Assembly (NCBI GenBank): GCA_022511445.1
Contig: JAFLVE010000111.1
Coordinates: forward strand, 1-36,791
Source: Clostridiales bacterium
GTDB lineage: Bacteria > Bacillota > Clostridia > Christensenellales > Pumilibacteraceae
DNA length: 36,791 nt
Direction of reading: 5' to 3'
A program made the translations under genes and the position numbers. The notes beneath the pieces are model-generated. The model was given only the letters and a program-made list of their open reading frames with translations. It searched no databases and was not told where the DNA came from. Shown piece after piece: positions 14,987-22,653 of this stretch. Position 1 is the stretch's first letter; each line of letters opens with the position of its first letter.

Positions 14987-15706
14987 GTGGTAACGGACGA
15001 AATTCATATCGCTTATATCGAAGACAACGACGCCGACGCGGAAAAGCTGGAGTCGTTTATTGCGCGGTACTTCGAGTCTACGGGCGGAACGTACAAGTAC
15101 AAGCGGTTTTCCTCGCCGTCGGGATTTTTCGATAAGTACGTATCGCAGTTCGATATCGTGTTTATGGATATAGAGATGCCCAATATGAACGGCATGGAAG
15201 CGTCGCAAAAGATTAGGGCGAGTAACAAGGACGTGGCGATTATTTTCGTTACCAATCTTGCGCAGTATGCCGTCGACGGATATTCCGTGAACGCGTTCGA
15301 TTTTATAGTTAAGCCGATAGAGTACGCCAATTTTAAGCTTAGGTTTAACAGAGTGGTTTCGTTTGTTACGTCCAGAAGCGAAAAGATCGTTATAAAGGAG
15401 ACTAGTAACGTCGCGCAGACGATGCCGATATCCCAGATAGAATACGTAGAGGTTTACGGTCATCAAATAATCTATCATACCACAAACGGCGACTTTTCGG
15501 AACGCGGCACGCTTAACGACGTGGAGGCGAGGCTGTCTCAGCACGGGTTTTACAAGTGTCACAGCTGCTATCTCGTCAATATAAGATACGTCGAGCGGAT
15601 TGACAACACTACCATAACGATAGCGGGGACTACGCTCGAAATATCACGGCGCAGAAAAAAGGGTTTTATGGAAGCGCTTACAAGATATTACAGCGAGGGA
15701 ATGTAA
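14987..15706 (+). CDS. LytTR-family response regulator (AgrA-like)
   Basis: A 239-residue response regulator. The receiver domain covers residues 1-125: acidic pocket E12-D13, phosphoacceptor D61 (FDIVFMDIEMP) and conserved K110 (FIVKPI). The LytTR DNA-binding domain spans about 140-239 (IEYVEVYGHQIIYHTTNGDFSERGTLNDVEARL...CHSCYLVNIRYVERI). It starts with GTG; GAGG at 14975-14978 stands 8 nt upstream. Its stop TAA directly abuts the ATG of the sensor kinase. LytTR domains bind pairs of about 9-bp direct repeats, and such a pair is present at 17086-17116 upstream of the next lipoprotein gene. Confidence 0.95.
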   Translation: MVTDEIHIAYIEDNDADAEKLESFIARYFESTGGTYKYKRFSSPSGFFDKYVSQFDIVFMDIEMPNMNGMEASQKIRASNKDVAIIFVTNLAQYAVDGYSVNAFDFIVKPIEYANFKLRFNRVVSFVTSRSEKIVIKETSNVAQTMPISQIEYVEVYGHQIIYHTTNGDFSERGTLNDVEARLSQHGFYKCHSCYLVNIRYVERIDNTTITIAGTTLEISRRRKKGFMEALTRYYSEGM

Positions 15707-17071
15707 ATGTCGTCGCTGTTTTGGTTTCGCCCGGTATTTATAGTTCTTTTGTTCTTGGCGGAGAGCTTTTTCTGTTTCAAGCTCAACCGCCGAAAGGGGT
15801 TTGCTTGGAAACTGCCGATATGCATAGTCGTATGTATAGGGCTGGCGTTTGCCATACCGTACAAAATAGACAACGCACTTTACGGCGCGTTTATGTTTTT
15901 CGTGCTTTTCGTTCTCACACTCGTGACCGGCATAATTGTTTTCAACGAGCCGATTCGAAATATACTTTTCTGCGCGATAGCGGGGTACACAATTCAGCAC
16001 ATAGCGTCCGAGCTTTGCGAGTTGTTTAACTCGATAATGGTGTGTTATTCCTCGTTCCGCCTCGATATTTACGATATTTACATTCCGACGCCGGTCAACA
16101 CCGGCAGTCTTCTTATGATAACCGTGTACGCGATTATTTATATTTGGGTGTATCTTACGGTGCTTAAAACCGTGTCGCCGCGAGTGGAAAAATACAAGAT
16201 TCTTCAGAGTGACAACCGCACGGTGCTTGCTCTTGCCGCGCTTATAATTTTTATCGATATAATCATGAGCTCGATTATTACGTACATTCTGCCGTACACG
16301 ATGCTCGCGCCGCTTGGCAGGGACAACAGCTTTATCGTGCTTTTAATTCTTCACGCCTACAATGTATTGTGCTGCGTGCTTGCCATAATTATTACCATAG
16401 AGCTGCCGCGACGGCGGGGCGTTGAAAACGACCTTAAGCTTATCCGTCAGCTTAACGCAAGCAAGCAGGACCAGTACGAGGCGGTAAAGGCGAATATAGA
16501 GCTTATCAACATGAAGGTCCACGACCTTAAGCACCGCACGGTCGAGCTTTTGGGCGATAGAGCGGACGGCAAGGAAATGGACGAAATCCGCGACATGATA
16601 GATATTTACGACTCGGCGTACAGCACCAAAAACGAGGCGCTAAACGTCGTCCTTATGGAAAAGAGTCTTATCTGCAAGCATAACAATATAAATCTTTCGG
16701 TGATAGCGGACGGCGAAAAGCTCGGCTTTATGAGCGACACAGATATTTACGCGCTGTTCGGAAATATTCTCGACAACGCAATCGAGGCGGTAATTAAGGC
16801 GGAGGGCGGCAGGTCGATCGGACTAAGCATAAAATCGGCAAACAGCTTTCTTATAATTAACGCGTTTAACGAATTTCAAGGCGAACTGAAAATGTCCGGC
16901 GGACTGCCGCAAACGACAAAAAGGGACGCCAAGCACCACGGCTACGGGCTTAAAAGTATAAGGTATATAGTGGACAAGTACCACGGGGAAATGACCATTT
17001 CGGCAAAGGATTCGGTGTTTAATCTGACGATAGCCTTTGCGGAGCGTTCCGTTAAAGAGGACGAACGGTAG
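15707..17071 (+). CDS. GHKL sensor histidine kinase (AgrC-like)
   Basis: A 454-residue membrane sensor. About six hydrophobic segments fill residues 5-240, the typical AgrC/ComD input region. The dimerisation helix carries the phosphoacceptor H272 in VHDLKHRT. The C-terminal GHKL ATPase has an N box (LFGNILDNAIEA) and a G box (HHGYGLKSIRYIVDKYHG). It starts immediately after the response regulator stop, so the two are translationally linked. In relatives the ligand is a secreted peptide, but no AgrB/AgrD-type processing or peptide gene is visible in this window, so the signal is unknown. Confidence 0.95.
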   Translation: MSSLFWFRPVFIVLLFLAESFFCFKLNRRKGFAWKLPICIVVCIGLAFAIPYKIDNALYGAFMFFVLFVLTLVTGIIVFNEPIRNILFCAIAGYTIQHIASELCELFNSIMVCYSSFRLDIYDIYIPTPVNTGSLLMITVYAIIYIWVYLTVLKTVSPRVEKYKILQSDNRTVLALAALIIFIDIIMSSIITYILPYTMLAPLGRDNSFIVLLILHAYNVLCCVLAIIITIELPRRRGVENDLKLIRQLNASKQDQYEAVKANIELINMKVHDLKHRTVELLGDRADGKEMDEIRDMIDIYDSAYSTKNEALNVVLMEKSLICKHNNINLSVIADGEKLGFMSDTDIYALFGNILDNAIEAVIKAEGGRSIGLSIKSANSFLIINAFNEFQGELKMSGGLPQTTKRDAKHHGYGLKSIRYIVDKYHGEMTISAKDSVFNLTIAFAERSVKEDER

Positions 17072-17085
17072 GATTATTAGGGTTG

Positions 17086-17154
17086 CCATTTGTGGTAGCT
17101 ATTTAACCATTTACGGCACTTTTGTGGAAATATAACATTTAAATATGGTATCTT
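17086..17154 (+). promoter_or_regulatory. LytTR-type direct repeat and activator-dependent promoter
   Basis: CCATTTGTGG (17086-17095) and CCATTTACGG (17107-17116) are direct repeats, starts exactly 21 bp (two helical turns) apart, the geometry of LytTR targets. They also fit the [A/C]CATTTnnG half-site style of ComE-like regulators. A TATCTT -10 preceded by TGG (17146-17154) lies about 32 bp downstream without a recognisable -35, as expected for an activated promoter. It is placed directly after the LytTR system and about 110 bp upstream of the lipoprotein start. Confidence 0.6.
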
Positions 17155-17224
17155 ACTTTCAGTAACATCCAAAGGTTTGCGGCGGCATAATACGCCTTAA
17201 ACTGATAAATAGGAGGGAGGAATG

Positions 17225-20200
17225 ATGAAAAAAAGGATACCGATCATCGTTATCTTGGTGCTATCCGTTTTAGCGCTTTGCTTTGGCATAGTCGCTTGTA
17301 CGGAAACCCAAGAGCAACATCACCTTGAAAAAGTGGAAGCGAAGGAGGCTACCTGCGAGGCGGCGGGCAATATCGAGTATTACCGTTGCACCGACGAGTC
17401 CTGCGGAAAGCTTTTTGCCGACGCCGAGGGTAAGACCGAAATTACGCTCGATAAAACGGTAATAGCCAAGCTCGACCACAAGGGCGGCACCGCCACGTGT
17501 ACGGAACAGGCCGTGTGTGAAGTGTGCCATAATCCGTACGGCGAAAAAGCCGAACACGAATGGAAGTCCGGTTGGGAGCAAAACGCGCAGGGGCATTATA
17601 AAATCTGCGGCGTTTGCGAAGAGGAAGGCACACCCGTTCCGCACGTTCCCGTAGACGTCGTTCCGGGCGATGCCCCTACATGCACCGAGCCCGGCTTAAC
17701 CGCAAAAACGGAGTGCGATATCTGCGGTCATCTCATTTCCGATCAGACCGAGATTCCCGCCGTAGGGCACACCGCCGAGCACCGCACCAGGCGCGAGGCG
17801 ACCTGCGAAGAGGACGGCTACCTTATCGAGCATTGGTATTGCACGACCTGCGAAAATTACTATTCCGATGAGGAATGCGAAAACAAAATAGACGAGGACG
17901 AGGCGGTAGAGCCTAAGTCCGGTCACAGCTACGGCGACTGGGTGCAGAATTCCGACGGTCATACTCATACCCGCACGTGCGCTAACAACAACGCTCATAC
18001 GGAAACCGCGGATTGCTCGGGCGGCAAGGCGACCTGCCAAGCTAAGGCGGAATGCGACGACTGTCACAGCGTGTACGGCGAGCTTGGTGCGCATAACACA
18101 TTCGGTGCGCTCGAATACGACAACGAGTCCGGACACTACACCACTTGCAGCGTCTGCGGCACACGTTCCGAAACTTCGGTACCTCACGGGCTTGACTACG
18201 AGTCCGACGAGCACAACCACTGGAAGCAGTGCGAGTGCGGCTACACGACTGACACCGAGGCTCACACCGCGGTATCTATCGCGGCGGAGGTCAAGGCGGA
18301 ATCGAGACCGCTTCTCCGCGAGGGCTACGTCCTCAAAGCGAAGGACGTCACAGTATACGCCACCTGCGAGTGCGGCGAGCAGTACGAAATTACGGACGGC
18401 TTCACCGTTTCCGACACGGCGCTTGTGGAGGGCACCAACACGGTAGAAGTCGATTACAACGGAATTAAGACGACGATCACCGTAGTAGCGGACGACGCAC
18501 CCGCCAATACGCTTACACTTATAGGCGCAACCTTCGCGGGCGGCGGCAATACCGTGGAACTTAAAGCGGGCGAGGGATTGCCCGTAGTAACTCTTGCTCA
18601 AGGCAAAGGCTTCTACGGCTTTAAGGACGCCGACCAGAACTACTACACTCAGGAGACTTTCGTAATGCCGGCTTCCGCGCTTACGATAACCGCGCTTTAC
18701 GACGACGAGATGATTGCGTTCGCGCCCTCCGACGTGCAGAACAGCCGCGCGAAAATCGATAACACCGCGGAGCATAAACAGTACACCGATGTTAAGTCCA
18801 ACAAGAGCGTCGTCGGTACGGAGATTACCTTTAAGCCTCAATACGCAGGTCCCGGCGACACCGAAGGCAGAGAGTTTAACGCCAACGCAAGCTCGGATAC
18901 CAAGACGTGGCCTGTCAACGTGTATGCACCCGCTTACGGCAAGACGTTTATGATTGTGGCTATCGTTAACGAAAACAACGAGAGCTATCAGATTAAGTAC
19001 AACGCCGAAAACTGGGGCGTACAGGGCGAAATTCTTAATGTCACCGTTGCCGCTAATTCGACGACCTACGTACCTTTCCGCTACGGCAGCGACAACAACC
19101 AGGGATCCTTTGCCGGTTGCGATCACCAGATTACGATGCTCTCCGAGATAGAGTCGGACGTTAAGCTCGGCTTCTACGGCTATATCGCAGTCGACGGCAG
19201 AATGACCCCTTCGTCGATCGGTGTAAACCTCATCAAGACAATTTACGACGACGGCGACACGTTCGACATAGCAAACGGACTGACTGTAACCGCTATGCTC
19301 GGTGCCGACAATTACAAAGTTAACGTTTACAACTATGTTTGCTCGGTAGCCGACGGTCAGGAATGGAACGAGTCTATAACCGAGGTTGTCGTCAGCGTAC
19401 TCGGAGTGCGCAAGGTGATTAAGCTTAACGATTACAGTGATTGGCTGTCCTTTACTTTATCCGAACACTTTAAGTCTCAGGCCGGCTGGGTAAGCCAAGA
19501 GCATGTAAATATCGAAAGCTTTGTCGACGGCACGACCCAAAGAGGCTCCAAGCTTACGTTTACACCCGGCGCTACCGTAGCGACTTCTTCCGACTTCAAC
19601 ATCGAAACGCACAACGACAAATCGCACAAGTCGCTCGGCTACAACGTACGAGTACCCGAAGTTTCGGGCAAGCCGCGTAGCGTGATGTTTGTCGTAACCA
19701 ATACCGGCGATAATCCTATATCGTTCTGGCTCGGTTCGGACGACGGCTTTGACGGCGTTGAGATTACGGTTCGGCCCGGCGAAAGGAATAAGCGGTTCTA
19801 CGCCGTTCTTGCAGGCGGTACCACCACGGGCGGCTGGATGAAGATTAAACTTCTTTCCGACGTTGTTGCAGACGGCGAGACCACCGTCGAGGTGTTAGGC
19901 TACTTCAAGACGTTCGAAGGCGAGATGAAGGGTATGCGCATTACGAGCACGTCGCATAAGACGGCGTACCAAGTAGGCGAAACATTAAGCACCGAAAATC
20001 TCATAGTTCGTCCGACCGAAGTAGACGGCTTCGACGTTAACAACGGAGACTACTCGCTTAACATAGCCAACTACAAATACGAGATACTCGATCACGAGGG
20101 CAACACATTCACAGAGGCCGACGCGGGTAAGACGTTTACCGTAAGAGTTTACTGGAACAATCTCGAAACGACTTACCAAGTAAGCGTTGCCGCACTGTAA
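17225..20200 (+). CDS. large CxxC-repeat lipoprotein with shared beta-sandwich modules
   Basis: A 991-residue lipoprotein; lipobox Cys C25 (IVAC). Start at ATG 17225 (a second ATG at 17222 is equally possible) with AGGAGG at 17211-17216. Residues about 35-400 contain several copies of a Cys/His-rich repeat (ATCEAAG....Y.C...C.......GH pattern, each with CxxC), widespread in clostridial surface proteins but without a defined role. An InlB-like beta-grasp unit follows (TLIGATFAGGG...TITALY). Two copies of an unrecognised sandwich that opens with IAFAPSD or a related start alternate with Big_3-like segments (DDGDTFDIANGLTVTA; TAYQVGETLSTENLIVRP). It lies directly downstream of the LytTR/GHKL operon and has the LytTR-type repeat in its promoter, so it is the likely main target. 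Probable cell-surface adhesin or binding protein. Confidence 0.75.
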   Translation: MKKRIPIIVILVLSVLALCFGIVACTETQEQHHLEKVEAKEATCEAAGNIEYYRCTDESCGKLFADAEGKTEITLDKTVIAKLDHKGGTATCTEQAVCEVCHNPYGEKAEHEWKSGWEQNAQGHYKICGVCEEEGTPVPHVPVDVVPGDAPTCTEPGLTAKTECDICGHLISDQTEIPAVGHTAEHRTRREATCEEDGYLIEHWYCTTCENYYSDEECENKIDEDEAVEPKSGHSYGDWVQNSDGHTHTRTCANNNAHTETADCSGGKATCQAKAECDDCHSVYGELGAHNTFGALEYDNESGHYTTCSVCGTRSETSVPHGLDYESDEHNHWKQCECGYTTDTEAHTAVSIAAEVKAESRPLLREGYVLKAKDVTVYATCECGEQYEITDGFTVSDTALVEGTNTVEVDYNGIKTTITVVADDAPANTLTLIGATFAGGGNTVELKAGEGLPVVTLAQGKGFYGFKDADQNYYTQETFVMPASALTITALYDDEMIAFAPSDVQNSRAKIDNTAEHKQYTDVKSNKSVVGTEITFKPQYAGPGDTEGREFNANASSDTKTWPVNVYAPAYGKTFMIVAIVNENNESYQIKYNAENWGVQGEILNVTVAANSTTYVPFRYGSDNNQGSFAGCDHQITMLSEIESDVKLGFYGYIAVDGRMTPSSIGVNLIKTIYDDGDTFDIANGLTVTAMLGADNYKVNVYNYVCSVADGQEWNESITEVVVSVLGVRKVIKLNDYSDWLSFTLSEHFKSQAGWVSQEHVNIESFVDGTTQRGSKLTFTPGATVATSSDFNIETHNDKSHKSLGYNVRVPEVSGKPRSVMFVVTNTGDNPISFWLGSDDGFDGVEITVRPGERNKRFYAVLAGGTTTGGWMKIKLLSDVVADGETTVEVLGYFKTFEGEMKGMRITSTSHKTAYQVGETLSTENLIVRPTEVDGFDVNNGDYSLNIANYKYEILDHEGNTFTEADAGKTFTVRVYWNNLETTYQVSVAAL

Positions 20201-20224
20201 CAGACTGTTTTATCTCCAATAGAG

Positions 20225-20275
20225 AAGCATCCCGATTGTCCGTTCGGGTGGTCGGGATGCTTATTTTCTCTTTTT
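20225..20275 (+). terminator. terminator after the 17225 lipoprotein gene
   Basis: AAGCATCCCGA (20225-20235) pairs with TCGGGATGCTT (20252-20262), 11 bp, followed by a T/C-rich tract ending in TTTTT. An inner CCG/CGG stem extends the hairpin. It separates the CxxC lipoprotein from the next gene. Confidence 0.88.
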
Positions 20276-20321
20276 CGAAATACGCGACAAAACAAACTCA
20301 AATTATTAACGGAGTGGCGTG

Positions 20322-22043
20322 ATGAAAAGTTTATTTAAAAAAATAATAACGGGTTTTTTGAGCGTTGCGCTTGTCATTTTTTGCGCGCTGCCGCTTGTAG
20401 GCTGCGACGGATATTGTCAGCACAAGCTCGAGGAACTGGAAAGGGTGCCTGCAACCTGTCTGCAAACGGGTTTGCGTACGGCTTACAAATGTGTTAAGTG
20501 CGGTAAGATGTTCCACTATTCGGACGCTACCGGACTTGTCGAGGCTACCGAGCGCGAGGTGCTACCCGTTTCGGGTCACCAAGTAGGCGAGGTTTACTCG
20601 GGAAAGGTCGAAGGCGGCGGTACGGCTGACTCGCTTACCGACTTCGAAGTGTACTCAAAGTGCGCCGTCTGCGAGCAGGATTTTAAGGTAAACACCGACA
20701 ATCTTATTGCGTTTGCTCCCTCCGATTACTCGGGAGGAACGCATTTCGATCTCGAAGACGGGCGGGTCGCGACGCGTTATACTTTTCCTGCGGGGACTAC
20801 TTCCGGCACGGTAAGAATTATAGAGCCGCTCCGCGACAGCAAGACAAACGCCAACGCCAATGTGGAAGTACCGTTTGCCGCCAAAGTCAACCGTTATCTT
20901 ATTATGTTCGTACACAACGAGTCGAATATCGATGTGAACATAAAGTACGGCGCGGAGCGAAACGGCGAAAGGTGCAATACGGAAGTTCACGTACCCGCAA
21001 ACGGTTACGCGTCGTTTACCGTGACGATTAATTTTTCGGCGGGAGACCCGCGAAGCTGGCACGAGCTTTACATGATGCAGGATATCGACACTCCCGTCAC
21101 GCTGTCGCTCTGCGGATATTTTTACGCGTCCAATAAGCTTCAGTCCATAATAATCGAAAAGTACGGCAAGACCGAGTTTGCGATAGGCGAAAAGCTCGAC
21201 GTGGAAAATATCGTTATCGTAGCCGACTACGGCGAAAACGTAAAGCGCACGCTTAAGCCTGAGGAGTACAAAGTCAATCTCGAGGACAAAGAGCTTACCG
21301 AAGAGGATACCGAGGTTGTCATAACCTATAAAAACAAGTCGGTAAAATATCCTATTACGGTTAAACGCTTCTTCCGCAAGGTGACGCTTGTCGGCGCGAC
21401 CTTTGCAGACGGCTCGTCCACAAAAGAAGTAGAGCAGGGTAAACAGCTTCCTTCGGGCATTACAATGAACCGCGGCAAGACGCTCGACTACTGGATAGAT
21501 ATGTACGGCGAGAAGTATACCGACTACACGGTGGGCGACAGCGATATTACGCTTAAAGCTGTGTACACCGACGCGGGTACGGTAGACAAGGTTAACCTTG
21601 CGCTTCGCAAACCTGTAACGTCAAACGAAAAGGGCTTTAATCCCTCGGGCTTCGGCATAGGCAATATAACCGACGGCGTTAAGTCTGGTTACAATGCCTG
21701 GGGCTCCGACGCGCACTCTTCGGCAAGCAACTTCGTGTGGGTGGAAATAGACCTTGAAGGAGTTAACGCAGTCAACGAGGTCGTACTGTATCCCCGTGCG
21801 GCGGATGGCGTGTACTTCCCGATAGACTACTTCATCGAGGTTTCATCAGACGGCGAAAACTACACCAAGGTGTTTGAAATGACTGGCGACAAGCTGTCGC
21901 CGCAAAACGACAACCGCCCGAGGTATTGCTTCTTCAACGGTATAAACACAAGGTATATCCGCGTAACCGCCACTACTCTTACAAACGGCGGCGGCGGACA
22001 ATACTACTGCGACTACGGCGAAATCGAAGTCTACTACGCATAA
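20322..22043 (+). CDS. lipoprotein with CxxC repeat, IAFAPSD-type module, Big_3-like and F5/8C (CBM32-like) domain
   Basis: A 573-residue lipoprotein; lipobox Cys C28 (LVGC). Start at ATG 20322, with GGAG at 20311-20314. Residues about 30-90 are one Cys-rich unit (ATCLQTG...YKCVKCGKMF). About 128-270 is the same beta-sandwich module as in the 17225 protein (LIAFAPSDYSGG...IMFVHNESNIDVNIKYGAERN). A Big_3-like segment (TEFAIGEKLDVENIVI) and an InlB-like unit (VTLVGATFADGSS) follow. The last 145 residues form an F5/8 type C domain (NLALRKPVTSN...ITDG...WVEIDL...EVVLYP...YFIEVSSDG...ARYIRV-like ending), a common carbohydrate-binding fold. No enzyme domain. No clear promoter lies between the terminator and this gene, so read-through may be used. 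Confidence 0.82.
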   Translation: MKSLFKKIITGFLSVALVIFCALPLVGCDGYCQHKLEELERVPATCLQTGLRTAYKCVKCGKMFHYSDATGLVEATEREVLPVSGHQVGEVYSGKVEGGGTADSLTDFEVYSKCAVCEQDFKVNTDNLIAFAPSDYSGGTHFDLEDGRVATRYTFPAGTTSGTVRIIEPLRDSKTNANANVEVPFAAKVNRYLIMFVHNESNIDVNIKYGAERNGERCNTEVHVPANGYASFTVTINFSAGDPRSWHELYMMQDIDTPVTLSLCGYFYASNKLQSIIIEKYGKTEFAIGEKLDVENIVIVADYGENVKRTLKPEEYKVNLEDKELTEEDTEVVITYKNKSVKYPITVKRFFRKVTLVGATFADGSSTKEVEQGKQLPSGITMNRGKTLDYWIDMYGEKYTDYTVGDSDITLKAVYTDAGTVDKVNLALRKPVTSNEKGFNPSGFGIGNITDGVKSGYNAWGSDAHSSASNFVWVEIDLEGVNAVNEVVLYPRAADGVYFPIDYFIEVSSDGENYTKVFEMTGDKLSPQNDNRPRYCFFNGINTRYIRVTATTLTNGGGGQYYCDYGEIEVYYA

Positions 22044-22053
22044 GGAGTTAATC

Positions 22054-22653
22054 ATGGAAAGTGAAAACGAAAAGAATTTCGGCGCCAAGCTCAAAGGTTT
22101 TTTCGGAAGCGTTTGGGCGGGAATAAAGAAGGCAGCCTTGTTTGTATGGAAGTATCTTAAAATTGCGGGGATAGCAACCTTCAAATACCTCAAAACGCGT
22201 TGGGTGGGATTCTTCCTGCTGTGGCCGGTTGTGATTTTAAGCTTTATCGTTCCGTTCGTTTACAAAAGCGGATTCTTTTACACCGAGTATGAAAGCATGA
22301 CCGCGTTTGCATTGCCGTTCTTTATAATCCTGAGCTTTGCATTGGCGTTTGAAAAACACACCGCAAGGTATGCTCCCGTCGCTATGTTCGCTCTTTCGCT
22401 TGTATCGCTGTTGGTGTTTATACAAACCGCGTACATGCATCTGTCGACCGTGTTCTTCGGCGGAATATCGGGCAACGTGTTGGAGCAAGCGGGATTCCAA
22501 TTCTCATTCTGCACAATTGCGCTTGTAGCCGACATGCTGCTGTGCGCGGTGGCAATGTTTTTCGCACAGTTTGCAAACGAGAGAAGCACCAAGGCGGAAT
22601 CGTTCGATTCCGCGCCCGAAACGGTCTTGGAGGTTAAAGATGAAAAAGCCTAA
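22054..22653 (+). CDS. small four-helix membrane protein preceding the GH3 gene
   Basis: A 199-residue protein of unknown family. The N-terminal third is basic and partly amphipathic (KLKGFFGSVWAGIKKAALFVWKYLK). Four hydrophobic helices follow at about residues 50-70, 80-100, 105-128 and 150-172, with a short acidic tail. AAGGAG stands 8 nt before the ATG, 10 nt after the upstream stop. Its 3' end overlaps the start of the GH3 gene by 14 nt, which means translational coupling and suggests partnership with the membrane-anchored GH3. Function not recognised. Confidence 0.72.
   Translation: MESENEKNFGAKLKGFFGSVWAGIKKAALFVWKYLKIAGIATFKYLKTRWVGFFLLWPVVILSFIVPFVYKSGFFYTEYESMTAFALPFFIILSFALAFEKHTARYAPVAMFALSLVSLLVFIQTAYMHLSTVFFGGISGNVLEQAGFQFSFCTIALVADMLLCAVAMFFAQFANERSTKAESFDSAPETVLEVKDEKA

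Noticed and set aside
17696-19126. 476-codon minus-strand open frame inside the CxxC lipoprotein gene
   Set aside because: No recognisable motif or ribosome site; explained by the codon pattern of the plus-strand gene. The same applies to the minus-strand frames at 7424-8515, 8558-9490 and 10026-11249.
22571-22639. N-terminal extension of the GH3 protein
   Set aside because: GGAGG stands in front of the ATG at 22640, and the extension lies within the upstream membrane-protein gene in another frame.
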